A stretch of DNA of 64,000 nucleotides from Paenibacillus donghaensis (GCF_002192415.1 NZ_CP021780.1:6882001-6946000); one strand, 5' to 3'. Counted from the first letter of the stretch, positions 26,231-36,189 are shown. The notes: a model not told the origin generated them from the letters alone. Numbers and translations are program-made.

Positions 26231-27151
26231 ATGTTCCAATACCGGTCGGAACAAATGAAAGCGCTTTTTAGGCAGTGGCAATTGCAAAGCATGGTCATTC
26301 CAGGCATTATCTGGATGGTTATTTTCTGTTATCTCCCCATGTTTTGGCTCATTATTGCATTTATGGACTTCAGCATCGCCAAGCCCATGCTAGAGTCCCC
26401 GTTTGTCGGGCTGAAGCACTTTGAGGATTTTGTAACGGATGACCGTTTTTGGCGTTCGATCCGCAATACCTTGGGAATGAGCACCCTCAAGCTGGTTCTC
26501 GGCTTTCCGATTCCTATTGTATTCGCCTTACTGCTTAATGAAATAAGGAGTCTGCGGTTTAAGCGTACGGTACAGACCATTTCGTACCTGCCGCACTTTA
26601 TTGCCTGGACCATTTTTGGCGGCATCGCACTTAATTGGCTGGGCGAGGGCGGTGTGATTAACCAGCTGATGATGGCGCTTGGGCTTCAGGAACGCGAAAT
26701 CCTGTTTAACAGCGATCCCAAGTACTTCTGGTGGATTACCTTTTTCACCGATACGTTGAAAGAAACCGGCTGGAGCGCCATTATCTATATAGCGGCCATA
26801 GCCGGCATTGATCCGGGGCTGTACGAAGCGGCCGAGCTGGATGGCGCGAACCGCCGGCAGCGGATGTGGCATATCACCGTTCAGAGCATACGGCCCACCA
26901 TCGCTATTTTGTTTATCCTCGCTGTCAGCGGGATACTCGGCAGCAACTTTGAGCAGATCTTTATGCTCAAGAACAACATGAACATGAAAATGGCGGAAAG
27001 CTTGGACTTGTATATCTATAACATGGGTTTGGTATCCGGGCGCCATTCCTTCTCAACGGCCGTCCTGTTCGCCCGCTCTATTGTAGCGCTGGCGCTGTTA
27101 TTTTTGGCCAATCACACATCCAAAAAACTAACTGGCGACAGCATTTTTTAA
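26231..27151 (+). CDS. Oligosaccharide ABC transporter permease (LplB/YteP type)
   Basis: 306 residues, six predicted membrane helices. The N-terminal PGIIWMVIFCYLPMFWLIIA and the EAA loop YEAAELDGANRRQRMWHIT are characteristic of the LplB/YteP branch that handles complex-polysaccharide oligomers. GAGGAAGGGGG lies about 10 nt before ATG 26231. It pairs with the next permease and the lipoprotein 28100-29764. No ATPase is encoded, so a shared MsmX-like ATPase is expected. The two flanking GH16 enzymes make beta-1,3-glucan oligosaccharides the best-supported substrate, by context only. Confidence 0.92.
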   Translation: MFQYRSEQMKALFRQWQLQSMVIPGIIWMVIFCYLPMFWLIIAFMDFSIAKPMLESPFVGLKHFEDFVTDDRFWRSIRNTLGMSTLKLVLGFPIPIVFALLLNEIRSLRFKRTVQTISYLPHFIAWTIFGGIALNWLGEGGVINQLMMALGLQEREILFNSDPKYFWWITFFTDTLKETGWSAIIYIAAIAGIDPGLYEAAELDGANRRQRMWHITVQSIRPTIAILFILAVSGILGSNFEQIFMLKNNMNMKMAESLDLYIYNMGLVSGRHSFSTAVLFARSIVALALLFLANHTSKKLTGDSIF

Positions 27152-27169
27152 AAGGGGGAGGCTGGGCGT

Positions 27170-28054
27170 ATGGACAGACGCAGAAGATTTCGGCGAATTG
27201 GAGGCTTTGAGATCTGCAATACCCTGCTGATGCTGGCAGTATGCTTTTTAACGTTATACCCGATGTGGTTTGTACTCATTAACTCGCTTAATGCGCCGCA
27301 GCAGGCATCGCTGGGCACCATCAACTGGTTCCCCGCAGAATTATCGCTAGCCAGTTACAGTGTTGTGTTTAATGATAAAACTATGATGAATGGTTTTTAC
27401 ATCACCACTCTGCGCACAGTGATCGGGACAGCGGTACATGTGTTGTTCACCGCCATTGTCGCTTATGGCATGAGCAAGTCCAATCTGATCGGCCGCAAGC
27501 TGTATCTCAAAATCGCTTTGATTACGATGCTGTTCTCAGGCGGGCTGATCCCCAGCTTTATTCTGATGACGAAGCTGGGCTTATACGACAATTTCTGGGT
27601 CTTCATCATTCCTTCCATGTACACTTTCTTTAATATGGTCATATTCATGAGTTTCTTCCGCACCATTCCCGACAGCCTGGAGGAATCTGCGAAGGTAGAC
27701 GGCGCTTCGGACTATGGCGTCCTGTTCAGAATCGTATTGCCCAACAGCATGGCTGTCATTGCGACCATATCGCTTTTTTCAGCCGTCTATCATTGGAACG
27801 ATTATTACCAGGGTGTGATTTACATCCGCTCGCAGGACATCTTGCCGCTGCAGACCCTGCTGTACAAAATCATTGCGGAGAACTCCATGTCTTTCATGCA
27901 GCAGCAAGCGATGGCACAATTCGGCGCAAGGCTTCCCGGCAACTCCATCAAATTCGCATCCATGATGGTGGCCACGCTGCCTATTCTGGTGTTCTATCCC
28001 TTTATTCAACGCTTTCTGGTCAAAGGTGTGATGATTGGTGCCATTAAAGGGTAG
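27170..28054 (+). CDS. Oligosaccharide ABC transporter permease (YtcP type)
   Basis: 294 residues, with AGGGGGAGG before ATG 27170 and 18 bp after the preceding gene. Features are LNAPQQASLGTINWFPAEL, LITMLFSGGLIPSFILMTKL and the EAA loop EESAKVDGASDYGVLFRIVL; the C-terminus QRFLVKGVMIGAIKG is the YtcP hallmark. It forms the importer channel with the LplB-type subunit. A second YtcP-type protein with the same FSGGLIP / FVKGVMLGSIKG signatures is at 43053-43922. Confidence 0.92.
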   Translation: MDRRRRFRRIGGFEICNTLLMLAVCFLTLYPMWFVLINSLNAPQQASLGTINWFPAELSLASYSVVFNDKTMMNGFYITTLRTVIGTAVHVLFTAIVAYGMSKSNLIGRKLYLKIALITMLFSGGLIPSFILMTKLGLYDNFWVFIIPSMYTFFNMVIFMSFFRTIPDSLEESAKVDGASDYGVLFRIVLPNSMAVIATISLFSAVYHWNDYYQGVIYIRSQDILPLQTLLYKIIAENSMSFMQQQAMAQFGARLPGNSIKFASMMVATLPILVFYPFIQRFLVKGVMIGAIKG

Positions 28055-28099
28055 CGGTATACAAAAATTCAGCAGCAGCAAAGAAAGGATGATTATGTC

Positions 28100-29764
28100 A
28101 TGAAACGCAATCTCCTCAAACCAGGCTTGGCTCTCATTCTGTCCGTAATCTTGACACTAGGCATGGCCGGATGCAGCAATTCAGCAAACAGTGAGAATAA
28201 GCCGACCTCACAACCCACGGATAATACGCAGCCGCCGCCGGCCGAAACAACGCTTAATCCCGATGAACCTGCATGGCCGCTCGATACCAGCCCGGTAGAT
28301 TTAACCTGGTTTGTAGGCGCTAACTGGTATGCCCACACCTGGGGAGAGAGCTTGACCTCCAAGTATGTAACGGAAAAAACCGGCGTCAACGTCAAACTCG
28401 AAGTCCCCTCCGGCGAAGCGAACGAGCATATTACCCTGATGATGACCTCCGGCAAGCTGCCGGACCTGATTTCGATGGGATCGTGGGAAACCGCTGTCAA
28501 GAAGCTATGGGAAGGCGATCATGTGTATGCCTTAAATGAATTGGCCGATCAATATGATCCCTACTTCTTCCAAGTGGCTGGCGACGGTACACTGAAGTGG
28601 TATCGTCAGGAGAATGGCAATACGTATGGCGTTCCGAATGATTCATACAGCCCCAACCTGATGCATGAAACCGGCATGACGGCCGCTAACCAGACCTTTC
28701 TGGTACGAAAAGATCTGTATGAGGAAATCGGCAGTCCGGACTTAAGCACCCCGGAGGGCTTTCTGGGCGCATTGCAATTGCTAAAGGATAAATATCCCGA
28801 ATATAAGGGCCAGCCTATCAGTCCCTTCTTTGCACAGGGGAATGTCCCTTACGGGATGACCGAATACCTGCAGAACCTGCTGGCCGTTCCGCACGAGAAA
28901 GACGGCAAAGTATACGACCGCATTACCGATCCGGATTACATCACCTGGCTGAAGACCTTCCGCACTGCTTACGAGCGCGGGCTGATCAATGTGGACTTCC
29001 TGGTGGATTCCGATACACAGGTAGAGGAAAAAACGAACAACGCCCGTTATTTCATGATGATTCGCGAGTGGACCGGCATGACGGCTGTTAATCCCATGCT
29101 GGCTGCAAGTGCTAACCCGGACTCTTACTACATCGCAGTCGATGGGCCGAAGAACAGCAAGGGCGACAGCCCCAAGCTATTCCCCGGCAACATGGATGGC
29201 TGGATGGTGACGATGATCAGCAAATCCACCGAGAACCCTGAACGGGCCATCCGCTTCCTGACCTATCTGGCCAGCGAAGAAGGCCAGCGGGATGTGTTCC
29301 TTGGCAAGGAAGGCGAAACGTGGGAAATGGCGGATGGCAAGCCGCAGCTGAAGGCTGAAATGGCAGGATTGCTCGAAACCGATATTGAGAAGATGGAGAA
29401 GGAATACGGCATTATGGATACCTACTGGATGATGCGAAATCCTGTCATTATCAACCAGTGGAGACCGGAGAAAGCTCCTGTCATTAAGCAAATGGAGGAC
29501 TTCGCTAATAAGCAGGCCGATATTGACAGCGGGATTTACAAGGGCTTAGATCCACAAGGCGATTCTGAGGTATCGGTAGCCTGGTCGCGTATTTCTCAGA
29601 ATTGGGAGGAAGTGCTGCCTGAGCTGATTACCGCCAAGGATGAAGCAGACTTTGATACAATCTTCGACAGTTTTCTTGACCGCCGCCAGAATTACGGTTT
29701 TGACAAGGTGCTGGAATACCGCCAGACCGAACTGGATGTGCGAAAAGCCAAAATGGCGGAGTAA
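28100..29764 (+). CDS. Oligosaccharide-binding lipoprotein (LplA type)
   Basis: 554 residues starting at ATG 28100 with AAAGGATG upstream. The signal peptide ends in lipobox MAGC (Cys25), followed by a Ser/Asn/Pro/Thr tether to about residue 60. The large family 1 binding fold (about 500 residues) is the size of LplA/YtcQ proteins that bind oligosaccharides from complex polysaccharides: YGVPNDSYSPNL, LVRKDLYEEIG and PGNMDGWMVTMISKSTENPE are recognisable blocks. It is membrane-anchored on the outside and feeds the two preceding permeases. A hairpin follows the stop. Confidence 0.92.
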   Translation: MKRNLLKPGLALILSVILTLGMAGCSNSANSENKPTSQPTDNTQPPPAETTLNPDEPAWPLDTSPVDLTWFVGANWYAHTWGESLTSKYVTEKTGVNVKLEVPSGEANEHITLMMTSGKLPDLISMGSWETAVKKLWEGDHVYALNELADQYDPYFFQVAGDGTLKWYRQENGNTYGVPNDSYSPNLMHETGMTAANQTFLVRKDLYEEIGSPDLSTPEGFLGALQLLKDKYPEYKGQPISPFFAQGNVPYGMTEYLQNLLAVPHEKDGKVYDRITDPDYITWLKTFRTAYERGLINVDFLVDSDTQVEEKTNNARYFMMIREWTGMTAVNPMLAASANPDSYYIAVDGPKNSKGDSPKLFPGNMDGWMVTMISKSTENPERAIRFLTYLASEEGQRDVFLGKEGETWEMADGKPQLKAEMAGLLETDIEKMEKEYGIMDTYWMMRNPVIINQWRPEKAPVIKQMEDFANKQADIDSGIYKGLDPQGDSEVSVAWSRISQNWEEVLPELITAKDEADFDTIFDSFLDRRQNYGFDKVLEYRQTELDVRKAKMAE

Positions 29765-29787
29765 TAATATCCATATTATGAGTGCTG

Positions 29788-29810
29788 CCGGCCACCGAAA
29801 GGGTGGCCGG
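29788..29810 (+). terminator. Hairpin after the LplA-type gene, weak terminator
   Basis: CCGGCCACC (29788-29796) pairs with GGTGGCCGG (29802-29810), loop GAAAG, a perfect 9-bp GC-rich stem. The following TATTCCCTGCTT is a poor T-run, so partial termination or 3'-end protection is likelier than complete termination before the kinase gene. Confidence 0.5.
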
Positions 29811-29872
29811 TATTCCCTGCTTCGGAGGCTCTGACCATTTAGCAATAACGCCTAGTTACCTGCCAGATGGTT

Positions 29873-29893
29873 TGTAATATATGGTATATTACA
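29873..29893 (+). promoter_or_regulatory. 21-bp perfect palindrome upstream of the kinase/regulator pair
   Basis: Two 9-bp arms, TGTAATATA (29873-29881) and TATATTACA (29885-29893), flank TGG. It ends 22 bp before ATG 29916, next to the GGGGGAGG ribosome site. It is a candidate operator for a dimeric repressor, or it covers the -10 region of the kinase promoter. The same palindrome was not seen elsewhere in the window. Confidence 0.5.
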
Positions 29894-29915
29894 GAGGTGG
29901 GGGAGGCTATTTGGG

Positions 29916-31754
29916 ATGAAGGTTCTATGGACTAGAATGAGAAAGCTATACCGCAATTCCCGCATATCTCAGAAGTTGTTCCTGGCCTTCAGCATGATGA
30001 TTGCCATCCCTGCCATTTTAGTCTCCTTTTTATTTATCCGCACGCAGGAAACTCAGCTATACAAGGACGCTATGGCCACCGGAAGCAGTCATGTCTCACG
30101 GCTAAATGAACAGCTGCGCAGCAGAATGAACATCCTTGAGAACGCTTCCTCCACTGCGCTGAATCAAAAGGCATTTGTGGATTTCATCCACTCCAATATG
30201 CGCGGGGATGGCTTGCGCCTCGTGAAATTTAGACAAAACCAATTTGAGCAGATGCATAATATTATTCAAAGCTACGAGATGATCAGTGAGCTCAGCTTCT
30301 ATGTAGATAATCCGAACCTGTATGAGATTTGGCCCGAAATCTATGATTATGACAAGTTTTGGCCGCAGGACTACTGGGTAACGCTGCGGGAAGAAGGCGG
30401 TGCGGCCTACCGCTTATTTGCTTTTAAGGATGGCGACCATACGTTATCTTATTACCGGCTGGTACGCCTTCAGGGTCAGCAGCACAAACTCCCTACCATT
30501 ATGGAGATTCGCGCTCAGCATAACGTGTTGTTCAGCGACCTGCTCGAGGAGAGCGGGGGTGATTTCTTCTCTGTGGTGATGGACGGAACGAGTCCTTCCC
30601 GATATGTATACAATCCCCAGCATAGGTTTGCTGGAGATGCCGGGGAAGAGCTGGATGAAATCCTTGGCAGCATTCACCAGCGCCTGGATGTGCTCCAGCA
30701 GAATAGCCCCATTAAGGTCCAAGTAGGGGATCATACTTACTATGCGCTGTATCGCTACATCGCCCCGCTGAACGCCTATGTGGTGGATATTGCCTCCCAT
30801 CAGGCGCTGATGAAGGGCCCGCGGAGCTGGTATCTGCTTGTGGTAGCGATCACATTATTTGTACTGCTGCTGATGCTGCTGCTCGTCTCACATATGACCC
30901 GGCGAATCTTCCGCCGTTTGGAGAAGGTGCTGGCTTCGATGCGCAAGGTCCGCAGGGGCCAATTGGACGCGAAGATTGATACGGGCCTTGGGGAGAATGA
31001 GACCGGTGATGAAATCGACTATGTAGCCGTCAGCTACAATAATATGTTAGACGAAATCCAGCGCCTGATGACGCAGGTGGTGGATAAGCAGCTGATTGCC
31101 AAAAATGCACAGCTGCACTCGCTGCATTCGCAGATCAATTCACACTTTTTGTATAACGCGCTGGAATCCATCCGTATGCTGGCAGAGGTTCAGCGGCAGC
31201 CCGCTATCGCCGACGCGCTGGTGTCTCTAGGCTCGCAGCTGCGCTACAGCATGCAGTGGCGCAGCGATACAGTTGCCCTTAGCGAAGAACTTGCCAACAT
31301 ACACAGCTATATCCGCTTCATAAACTTTATGGAGGGAGGCAGCATGGTATTGACGGTGGATCTCCCCCAGGAAATGCTGCGCTATACGATTCCTAAGATG
31401 TGCATGCAGCCCATAGTCGAAAACGCCGTTCATCATGCGGCCCCCCCAGGCGGCAGTGTAAGCATCCAAATTACCGTATCGGTAGAGAATGACAGCCTGC
31501 TGCTAATCAGGATACGGGATGACGGCGCAGGTGTTGCCCCGGAGATGCTGGCCAGCCTGCAGGCTGTGCTGCGGGGAGACACGGATACGCCGATCGTCAC
31601 CAGCAAGAACGGATTGGGCTTGGAGAATGTGCATAAGCGTCTGCAGCTTCATTATGGCAAGGACTGCGGTCTTTGGATTGACAGTGTGCAGGGTGCCTAC
31701 ACCTGTGTAACCATACATTTGCCTTGGGAAAATGTGAATCTTGGAGGATGGTAG
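29916..31754 (+). CDS. YesM-type sensor histidine kinase of the glucan locus
   Basis: 612 residues; ATG 29916 with GGGGGAGG about 9 nt upstream. Transmembrane segments at about 19-42 and 304-325 bracket a 260-residue extracytoplasmic sensor. HAMP follows, then the H-box QINSHFLYNALESIRM (His410; Ser replaces the usual Pro before His). The ATPase domain has N-box Asn503 (QPIVENAVHHA), G1 DDGAG and G2 NGLGLENV. It stands 3 bp before the cognate YesN regulator and after the LplA-type gene, and is predicted to sense an external glucan fragment. Confidence 0.92.
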   Translation: MKVLWTRMRKLYRNSRISQKLFLAFSMMIAIPAILVSFLFIRTQETQLYKDAMATGSSHVSRLNEQLRSRMNILENASSTALNQKAFVDFIHSNMRGDGLRLVKFRQNQFEQMHNIIQSYEMISELSFYVDNPNLYEIWPEIYDYDKFWPQDYWVTLREEGGAAYRLFAFKDGDHTLSYYRLVRLQGQQHKLPTIMEIRAQHNVLFSDLLEESGGDFFSVVMDGTSPSRYVYNPQHRFAGDAGEELDEILGSIHQRLDVLQQNSPIKVQVGDHTYYALYRYIAPLNAYVVDIASHQALMKGPRSWYLLVVAITLFVLLLMLLLVSHMTRRIFRRLEKVLASMRKVRRGQLDAKIDTGLGENETGDEIDYVAVSYNNMLDEIQRLMTQVVDKQLIAKNAQLHSLHSQINSHFLYNALESIRMLAEVQRQPAIADALVSLGSQLRYSMQWRSDTVALSEELANIHSYIRFINFMEGGSMVLTVDLPQEMLRYTIPKMCMQPIVENAVHHAAPPGGSVSIQITVSVENDSLLLIRIRDDGAGVAPEMLASLQAVLRGDTDTPIVTSKNGLGLENVHKRLQLHYGKDCGLWIDSVQGAYTCVTIHLPWENVNLGGW

Positions 31755-31757
31755 ATC

Positions 31758-33329
31758 ATGATCAATATTCTGATTGTGGACGATCAAAAGCACATTCGCG
31801 ATGGCCTGCAGGCCATGCTGCGCCAATTCCCTCTGCAGCTTGATAGCATCTACTGCGCTATAAGCGGGATTGAGGCATTGCAAATATTACGTCAGCACAG
31901 CATCCAACTGGTGATTACTGATATCATGATGCCCGATATGGATGGACTTGCGCTGATGGCGCAGTCCAAAGAGGAGCGTATCCAGGTGGATTTCCTGATT
32001 ATTAGCGGCTATAGCGATTTCGCCTATGCTCAAAAAGCCATCGAACTTGGGGCAAAGGGCTACCTGCTGAAACCTGTGAAACGCGAAGACCTGCAAACCG
32101 CCATAGAGCATGCATGGCAGGAGGTAAACACACGACAGGCGCTCTCACGCAATATGGAGCATATCTCCCGCCGCGCCCGGGAGACCGACCGCAAAGAGCT
32201 ATGTATGTTTATGCAGGGCTCGGTGAGTGATGAGGCTTGGGTCCTCCAGACCCAGCAGCAGAATCCAGAGCTGTGGCGGCACTACCGCCTGTGCCTGCTG
32301 CGGGAGGAACTATGGATTAATCAAGCGGGGGCCAGTAGCAGCCACAGTATGGAATCCATCGCCTACAGTGTATATAGCAGACAGGGATGTATATGCCTGC
32401 AACACCGCCCGTACCTGATCCTCGCAGTTGAGGCTTCCATAGATACGGGAGCCTTGCCCACTGCTCTCAAGGCAGGGCAGATGGATGCCATCACGGCCAT
32501 GACCGGCCCGCAGCAAGGATTAAAGGGGCTGCCCGGCAGCTATACCCAAGTGCTTGAGCTATATCGCCACAGTTACCTGTTTCCAGATCAACGCTGCATC
32601 CTGCCCACTCATACGGAGCGGCTGGAGCAGCAGTGGGAAATTCCCTATGAGGAGCTATATGCCCTATTCCATTTAATCGGCACCAAGAACAACAGCGCAA
32701 TCACCCAAGGAATCTCCAAGATATTCCACAAGGATGCCTTGCAACGTTACCACATCCGGTATACACAGCAGCTATGCCGCGCCATCGTGCAGATGCTGGA
32801 GGAATATGTTCGTGTAATCCGCCCGTACATGGGGGACGAAGTGCTGGATATAGAATGTTTGCGTAATCTATTCGATTATCCGGGCATTCGCGAGTATATT
32901 CAGGCGCTGCAACAACAGCTGCTTCGGCTGAACCAGTTCTATTATGAATATAAGTGCAGCTACCGCAACACGCAGGATTTGAATGAAGCCATACGCTTTA
33001 TACACGAAAGCTACCATAAACCGCTGGACCTCGCGATGGTATCCAACCATGTCTCGCTTAATTATGCCTATTTCTCCAACCTGTTCAAGAAGAATATCGG
33101 CAAAGGCTTTGCAGAATATCTGCGTGATGTGCGTCTGGATAAAGCCCGGCGGCTACTAGCCGAAACCGATTATAAAATAGTCGAAGTGGCCGCCATGGTA
33201 GGGTATGAAAGCTACAAAAGCTTCACACGGGCATTTCGGGATGTGATGGACATGCAGCCCACAGAGTACCGGCAGCTGATGCGCCGGAAGCTTGAAAGAG
33301 AAGGCAAATATCAGGATACAGCGCTATAA
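31758..33329 (+). CDS. YesN-type response regulator of the glucan locus
   Basis: 523 residues, ATG 31758 with GGAGG 10 nt upstream. The receiver domain has VDDQ, phospho-acceptor Asp55 (LVITDIMMPDMDG) and Lys105 (LLKPVKRED). A central region of about 280 residues has no clear motif. Two AraC-type helix-turn-helix motifs are at about 417-516 (LDLAMVSNHVSLNYAYFSNL, KIVEVAAMVGYESYKSFTRA, then F-R-D-V and P-T-E-Y-R). Phosphorylated by the adjacent kinase, it should activate the importer operon, the GH16 genes, or both. The secreted GH16 gene begins 168 bp downstream behind its own cre-bearing promoter. Confidence 0.92.
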   Translation: MINILIVDDQKHIRDGLQAMLRQFPLQLDSIYCAISGIEALQILRQHSIQLVITDIMMPDMDGLALMAQSKEERIQVDFLIISGYSDFAYAQKAIELGAKGYLLKPVKREDLQTAIEHAWQEVNTRQALSRNMEHISRRARETDRKELCMFMQGSVSDEAWVLQTQQQNPELWRHYRLCLLREELWINQAGASSSHSMESIAYSVYSRQGCICLQHRPYLILAVEASIDTGALPTALKAGQMDAITAMTGPQQGLKGLPGSYTQVLELYRHSYLFPDQRCILPTHTERLEQQWEIPYEELYALFHLIGTKNNSAITQGISKIFHKDALQRYHIRYTQQLCRAIVQMLEEYVRVIRPYMGDEVLDIECLRNLFDYPGIREYIQALQQQLLRLNQFYYEYKCSYRNTQDLNEAIRFIHESYHKPLDLAMVSNHVSLNYAYFSNLFKKNIGKGFAEYLRDVRLDKARRLLAETDYKIVEVAAMVGYESYKSFTRAFRDVMDMQPTEYRQLMRRKLEREGKYQDTAL

Positions 33330-33431
33330 AGCGGGCGATACGGCTGCTAAAATAAACAAATATAGTCAAAAGCCAAAAAAATGGGACACAACAAAAACAA
33401 TTGTACCTTTTCAGCTGTTTATTAGATTCGA

Positions 33432-33466
33432 TAGAATAAAGGTGTTCCTAAATGTAAGCGGTTTCC
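33432..33466 (+). promoter_or_regulatory. Promoter -10 with downstream cre site for the secreted GH16 gene
   Basis: TAGAAT (33432-33437) is a -10-like element with a weak TTTTCA (33408-33413) at -35. Positions 33453-33466 (TGTAAGCGGTTTCC) match the CcpA cre consensus TGWAANCGNTNWCA at 13 of 14 bases. A cre 15-30 bp after the -10 is the usual road-block position for catabolite repression. AAAGGAGGG precedes ATG 33498. Confidence 0.6.
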
Positions 33467-33497
33467 TTTGCCAATATTTTATTAAAGGAGGGCAAGT

Positions 33498-36055
33498 ATG
33501 AAACGACTTCACAGAACGGAGAATGGGTTTAAGCGGAAGGTGTTGATTTTGTTCTTAGCAGTAGTGCTGATGGCTAGTGTCGGCCTATGGCCAACTTCCA
33601 GGGTTCAAGCAGCCGGAACCACCGTTTCCTCTATGGCTTACTTCTCAGCGGCAGACGGACCTGTCATCTCCAAAACAGGCGTTGGGCAAGCCAGCTACGG
33701 ATTTGTCATGCCTATATTCAACGGAGGCTCCGCCAGCTGGAATGAGGTTTCCGGGGACGTGGGCGTACATGTGAAAGTAGGTGGCAACTGGATTGACATT
33801 GACAGTGCAGGCGGCTATACCTACAACCAAAACTGGGGGCACTGGAACGACGGCGGCATGAACGGCTATTGGTTCACGCTCTCCGCAACTACTGAGATTC
33901 AGCTGTACTCCAAGGCTAATGGGGTTACGCTTGATTACACACTTGTATTCCAGAACCAGAACAAGCAAACCATCACTGCAATGGCACCTACACAAGGGCC
34001 GCAGATTACAGCAGGCTTTACAGGCGGTGCAGGCTTTACTTATCCTACCTTCAACAATGATCCGGCCCTAACCTATGAAGCCGTGGCGGATGATTTGAAG
34101 GTCTACGTGAAGCCTGTAACCAGCAGCACATGGATTGATATAGACAATAATGCAGCCAGCGGCTGGATCTATGACAGCAACTTCGGCCAATTCACCGATG
34201 GAGGCGGGGGCTACTGGTTTACTGTAACGGAATCTATCAACGTTAAATTAGAATCGAAAACCTCTACCGCTAACGTCGTTTATACCATCACCTTTAATGA
34301 GCCAGTATTGGCATCCCGCTGCCTAAGATTGACGGAGGCGCGCCGATCGGCACTGAGCTTGGAAATTTCGTATACCAGATTAACATGAACGGACAATGGG
34401 TAGAGATGAGTAATTCCAGCCAGAGCGGATTTGTATACGCCGGTAACGGCTACAATAACATGTCCGATGCCAACCAGTGGGGCTATTGGGCAGACCATAT
34501 CTATGGACTGTGGTTCCAGCCCGTCCAGGAGGATATGCAGATCCGTATCGGCTATCCACTAAATGGGCAGGCGGGCGGAAGTGTTGGCAACAATTTCGTC
34601 AACTATACCTTGATCGGCAATCCCGATGCTCCCCGGCCGGATGTATCTGATCAGGAGGACATTGCCATCGGAACACCAAGCGACCCGGCTATCGGGGGCA
34701 TGAATCTCATCTGGCAGGATGAATTTAACGGAACCGCTCTCGATACGAGCAAATGGAGCTACGAACAAGGCTATTATATCAACAACGATCCCAACAGCTG
34801 GGGTTGGGGCAATGCGGAACTGCAGCACTATACCAACAGCGCACAGAATGTATTTGTACAGAATGGACAGCTGAATATCAAAGCTGTGAACGATCCTAAA
34901 TCCTTCCCGCAGGATCCAAGCCGGTATGCCCAATACTCCTCCGGTAAGATTAACACCAAAGAGCATTTGTCCTTCCAGTACGGAAGAGTGGACATTCGCG
35001 CCAAGCTGCCCACAGGCAATGGCGTCTGGCCAGCGCTCTGGATGCTTCCGGAAGATGCAGCTTATGGTGCATGGGCCGCATCGGGCGAGATTGATATTAT
35101 GGAAGCCAAAGGACGCTTGCCTGGCACAACCAGCGGCGCTGTACACTTCGGCGGACAATGGCCTGTTAACCGATATATTGCCGGCGAATATCACTTCCCT
35201 GAAGGCCAGACCTTCGCAAATGACTATCATGTGTATTCCATGATCTGGGAAGAGGATAACATGAAATGGTATGTCGATGGCAATTTCTTCTTCAAAGTCT
35301 CCAGAGAGCAATGGTATTCTGTAGCAGCACCGAACAATCCGAATGCCCCTTTTGACCAGGATTTCTACATCATTATGAATCTGGCGATTGGCGGGCATTT
35401 CGATGGCGGTTTGACTCCTAATCCGTCGGATATCCCGGCAACGATGCAGGTGGATTATGTGCGTGTCTATAAAGAAGGCAGCGGCGGCGGGAACCCGGGG
35501 AATGTGCCGGTTACCGGTGTAACTGTAAATCAGACCACTGCACAGCTGGAAGTCGGACACAGTGTACAGCTAAACGCCAGTGTGGCACCGTCTAATGCTA
35601 CGAATAAACAGGTCACTTGGTCCGTTTCGGGCACCAGCACCGCTTCCGTGAATCAGAACGGTCTCGTGACGGGGCTTGCTTCAGGCACAACAACCGTTAC
35701 GGCTACAACAGCCGATGGTAATTTAACAGCCGTCTCCGCCATCACTGTTGTGCCGGCAGCACCCACGGTTATCATCGTCGGCGATGAGGTGCGGGGCCTG
35801 AAGAAAACCGGTAATGACTTACTGTTCTACGTGAATGGCGCGACCTTTGCTGACTTGCATTATAAGCTGAATAACGGTGGGCAGCAGAACGTAGCCATGA
35901 CCCCAGCGGGGAACGGCAACTATACCTACCCTGTCAATAACCTGCAGCATGGGGATACCATCGAATACTTCTTCACCTATAATCCGGGCCAAGGGGCACT
36001 GGATACTCCGCCCCTCACGTATATCCATGGGGTAACCCAAGGAACTCCGGAGTAG
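33498..36055 (+). pseudogene. Large secreted modular GH16 beta-1,3-glucanase, interrupted by a frameshift
   Basis: The first frame (33498-34388) encodes a signal peptide (cleavage after SRVQA) and two beta-rich repeats of about 100 residues (each with WIDID, a W/Y-rich core and GYWFT). Near 34298-34330 the coding sense moves to the -1 frame: IPLPKIDGGAPIGTELG and NFVYQINMNGQWVEM continue seamlessly to TAA/TAG 36055. That frame encodes a third repeat, a GH16 domain (GEIDIMEAKG, nucleophile Glu codon 35087-35089), a BID_2 Ig-like domain (VTGVTVNQTTAQLEVGHSVQ) and a C-terminal module resembling CBM56 (ATFADLHYKLNNGGQQNVAM). The intact protein would be about 850 residues. Loss of one base, a sequencing error or programmed shifting could explain it; no slippery heptamer was recognised. 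The catalytic domain itself is intact. Confidence 0.8.
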
Positions 36056-36075
36056 AACGTTAATCTCTTTAAATG

Positions 36076-36111
36076 AGCGGTTGTCAGGCGTTTGCGACAA
36101 CCGCTTTTTTC
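36076..36111 (+). terminator. Intrinsic terminator of the secreted GH16 gene
   Basis: AGCGGTTGTC (36076-36085) and GACAACCGCT (36096-36105) form a perfect 10-bp stem with a 10-nt loop followed by TTTTTT, 20 bp after the stop at 36055. Confidence 0.9.
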
Positions 36112-36189
36112 TATTTCCCAAAGTTATATTCGAATTCACCCCACTTTTTTGTCCATCAACGGATTACCGTTATTCCAGTAACCTATAAG

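Noticed and set aside
33498..34388. Independent small secreted protein ending at 34388
   Set aside because: The last 30 residues in this frame are not protein-like, while the neighbouring frame continues the repeat pattern without gap, so a frameshift is the better reading.
34559..35560. Long minus-strand open frame (333 codons) opposite the GH16 domain
   Set aside because: It mirrors a well-supported coding strand with catalytic motifs, has no ribosome site and no recognisable domain; antisense frames stay open in GC-rich genes.
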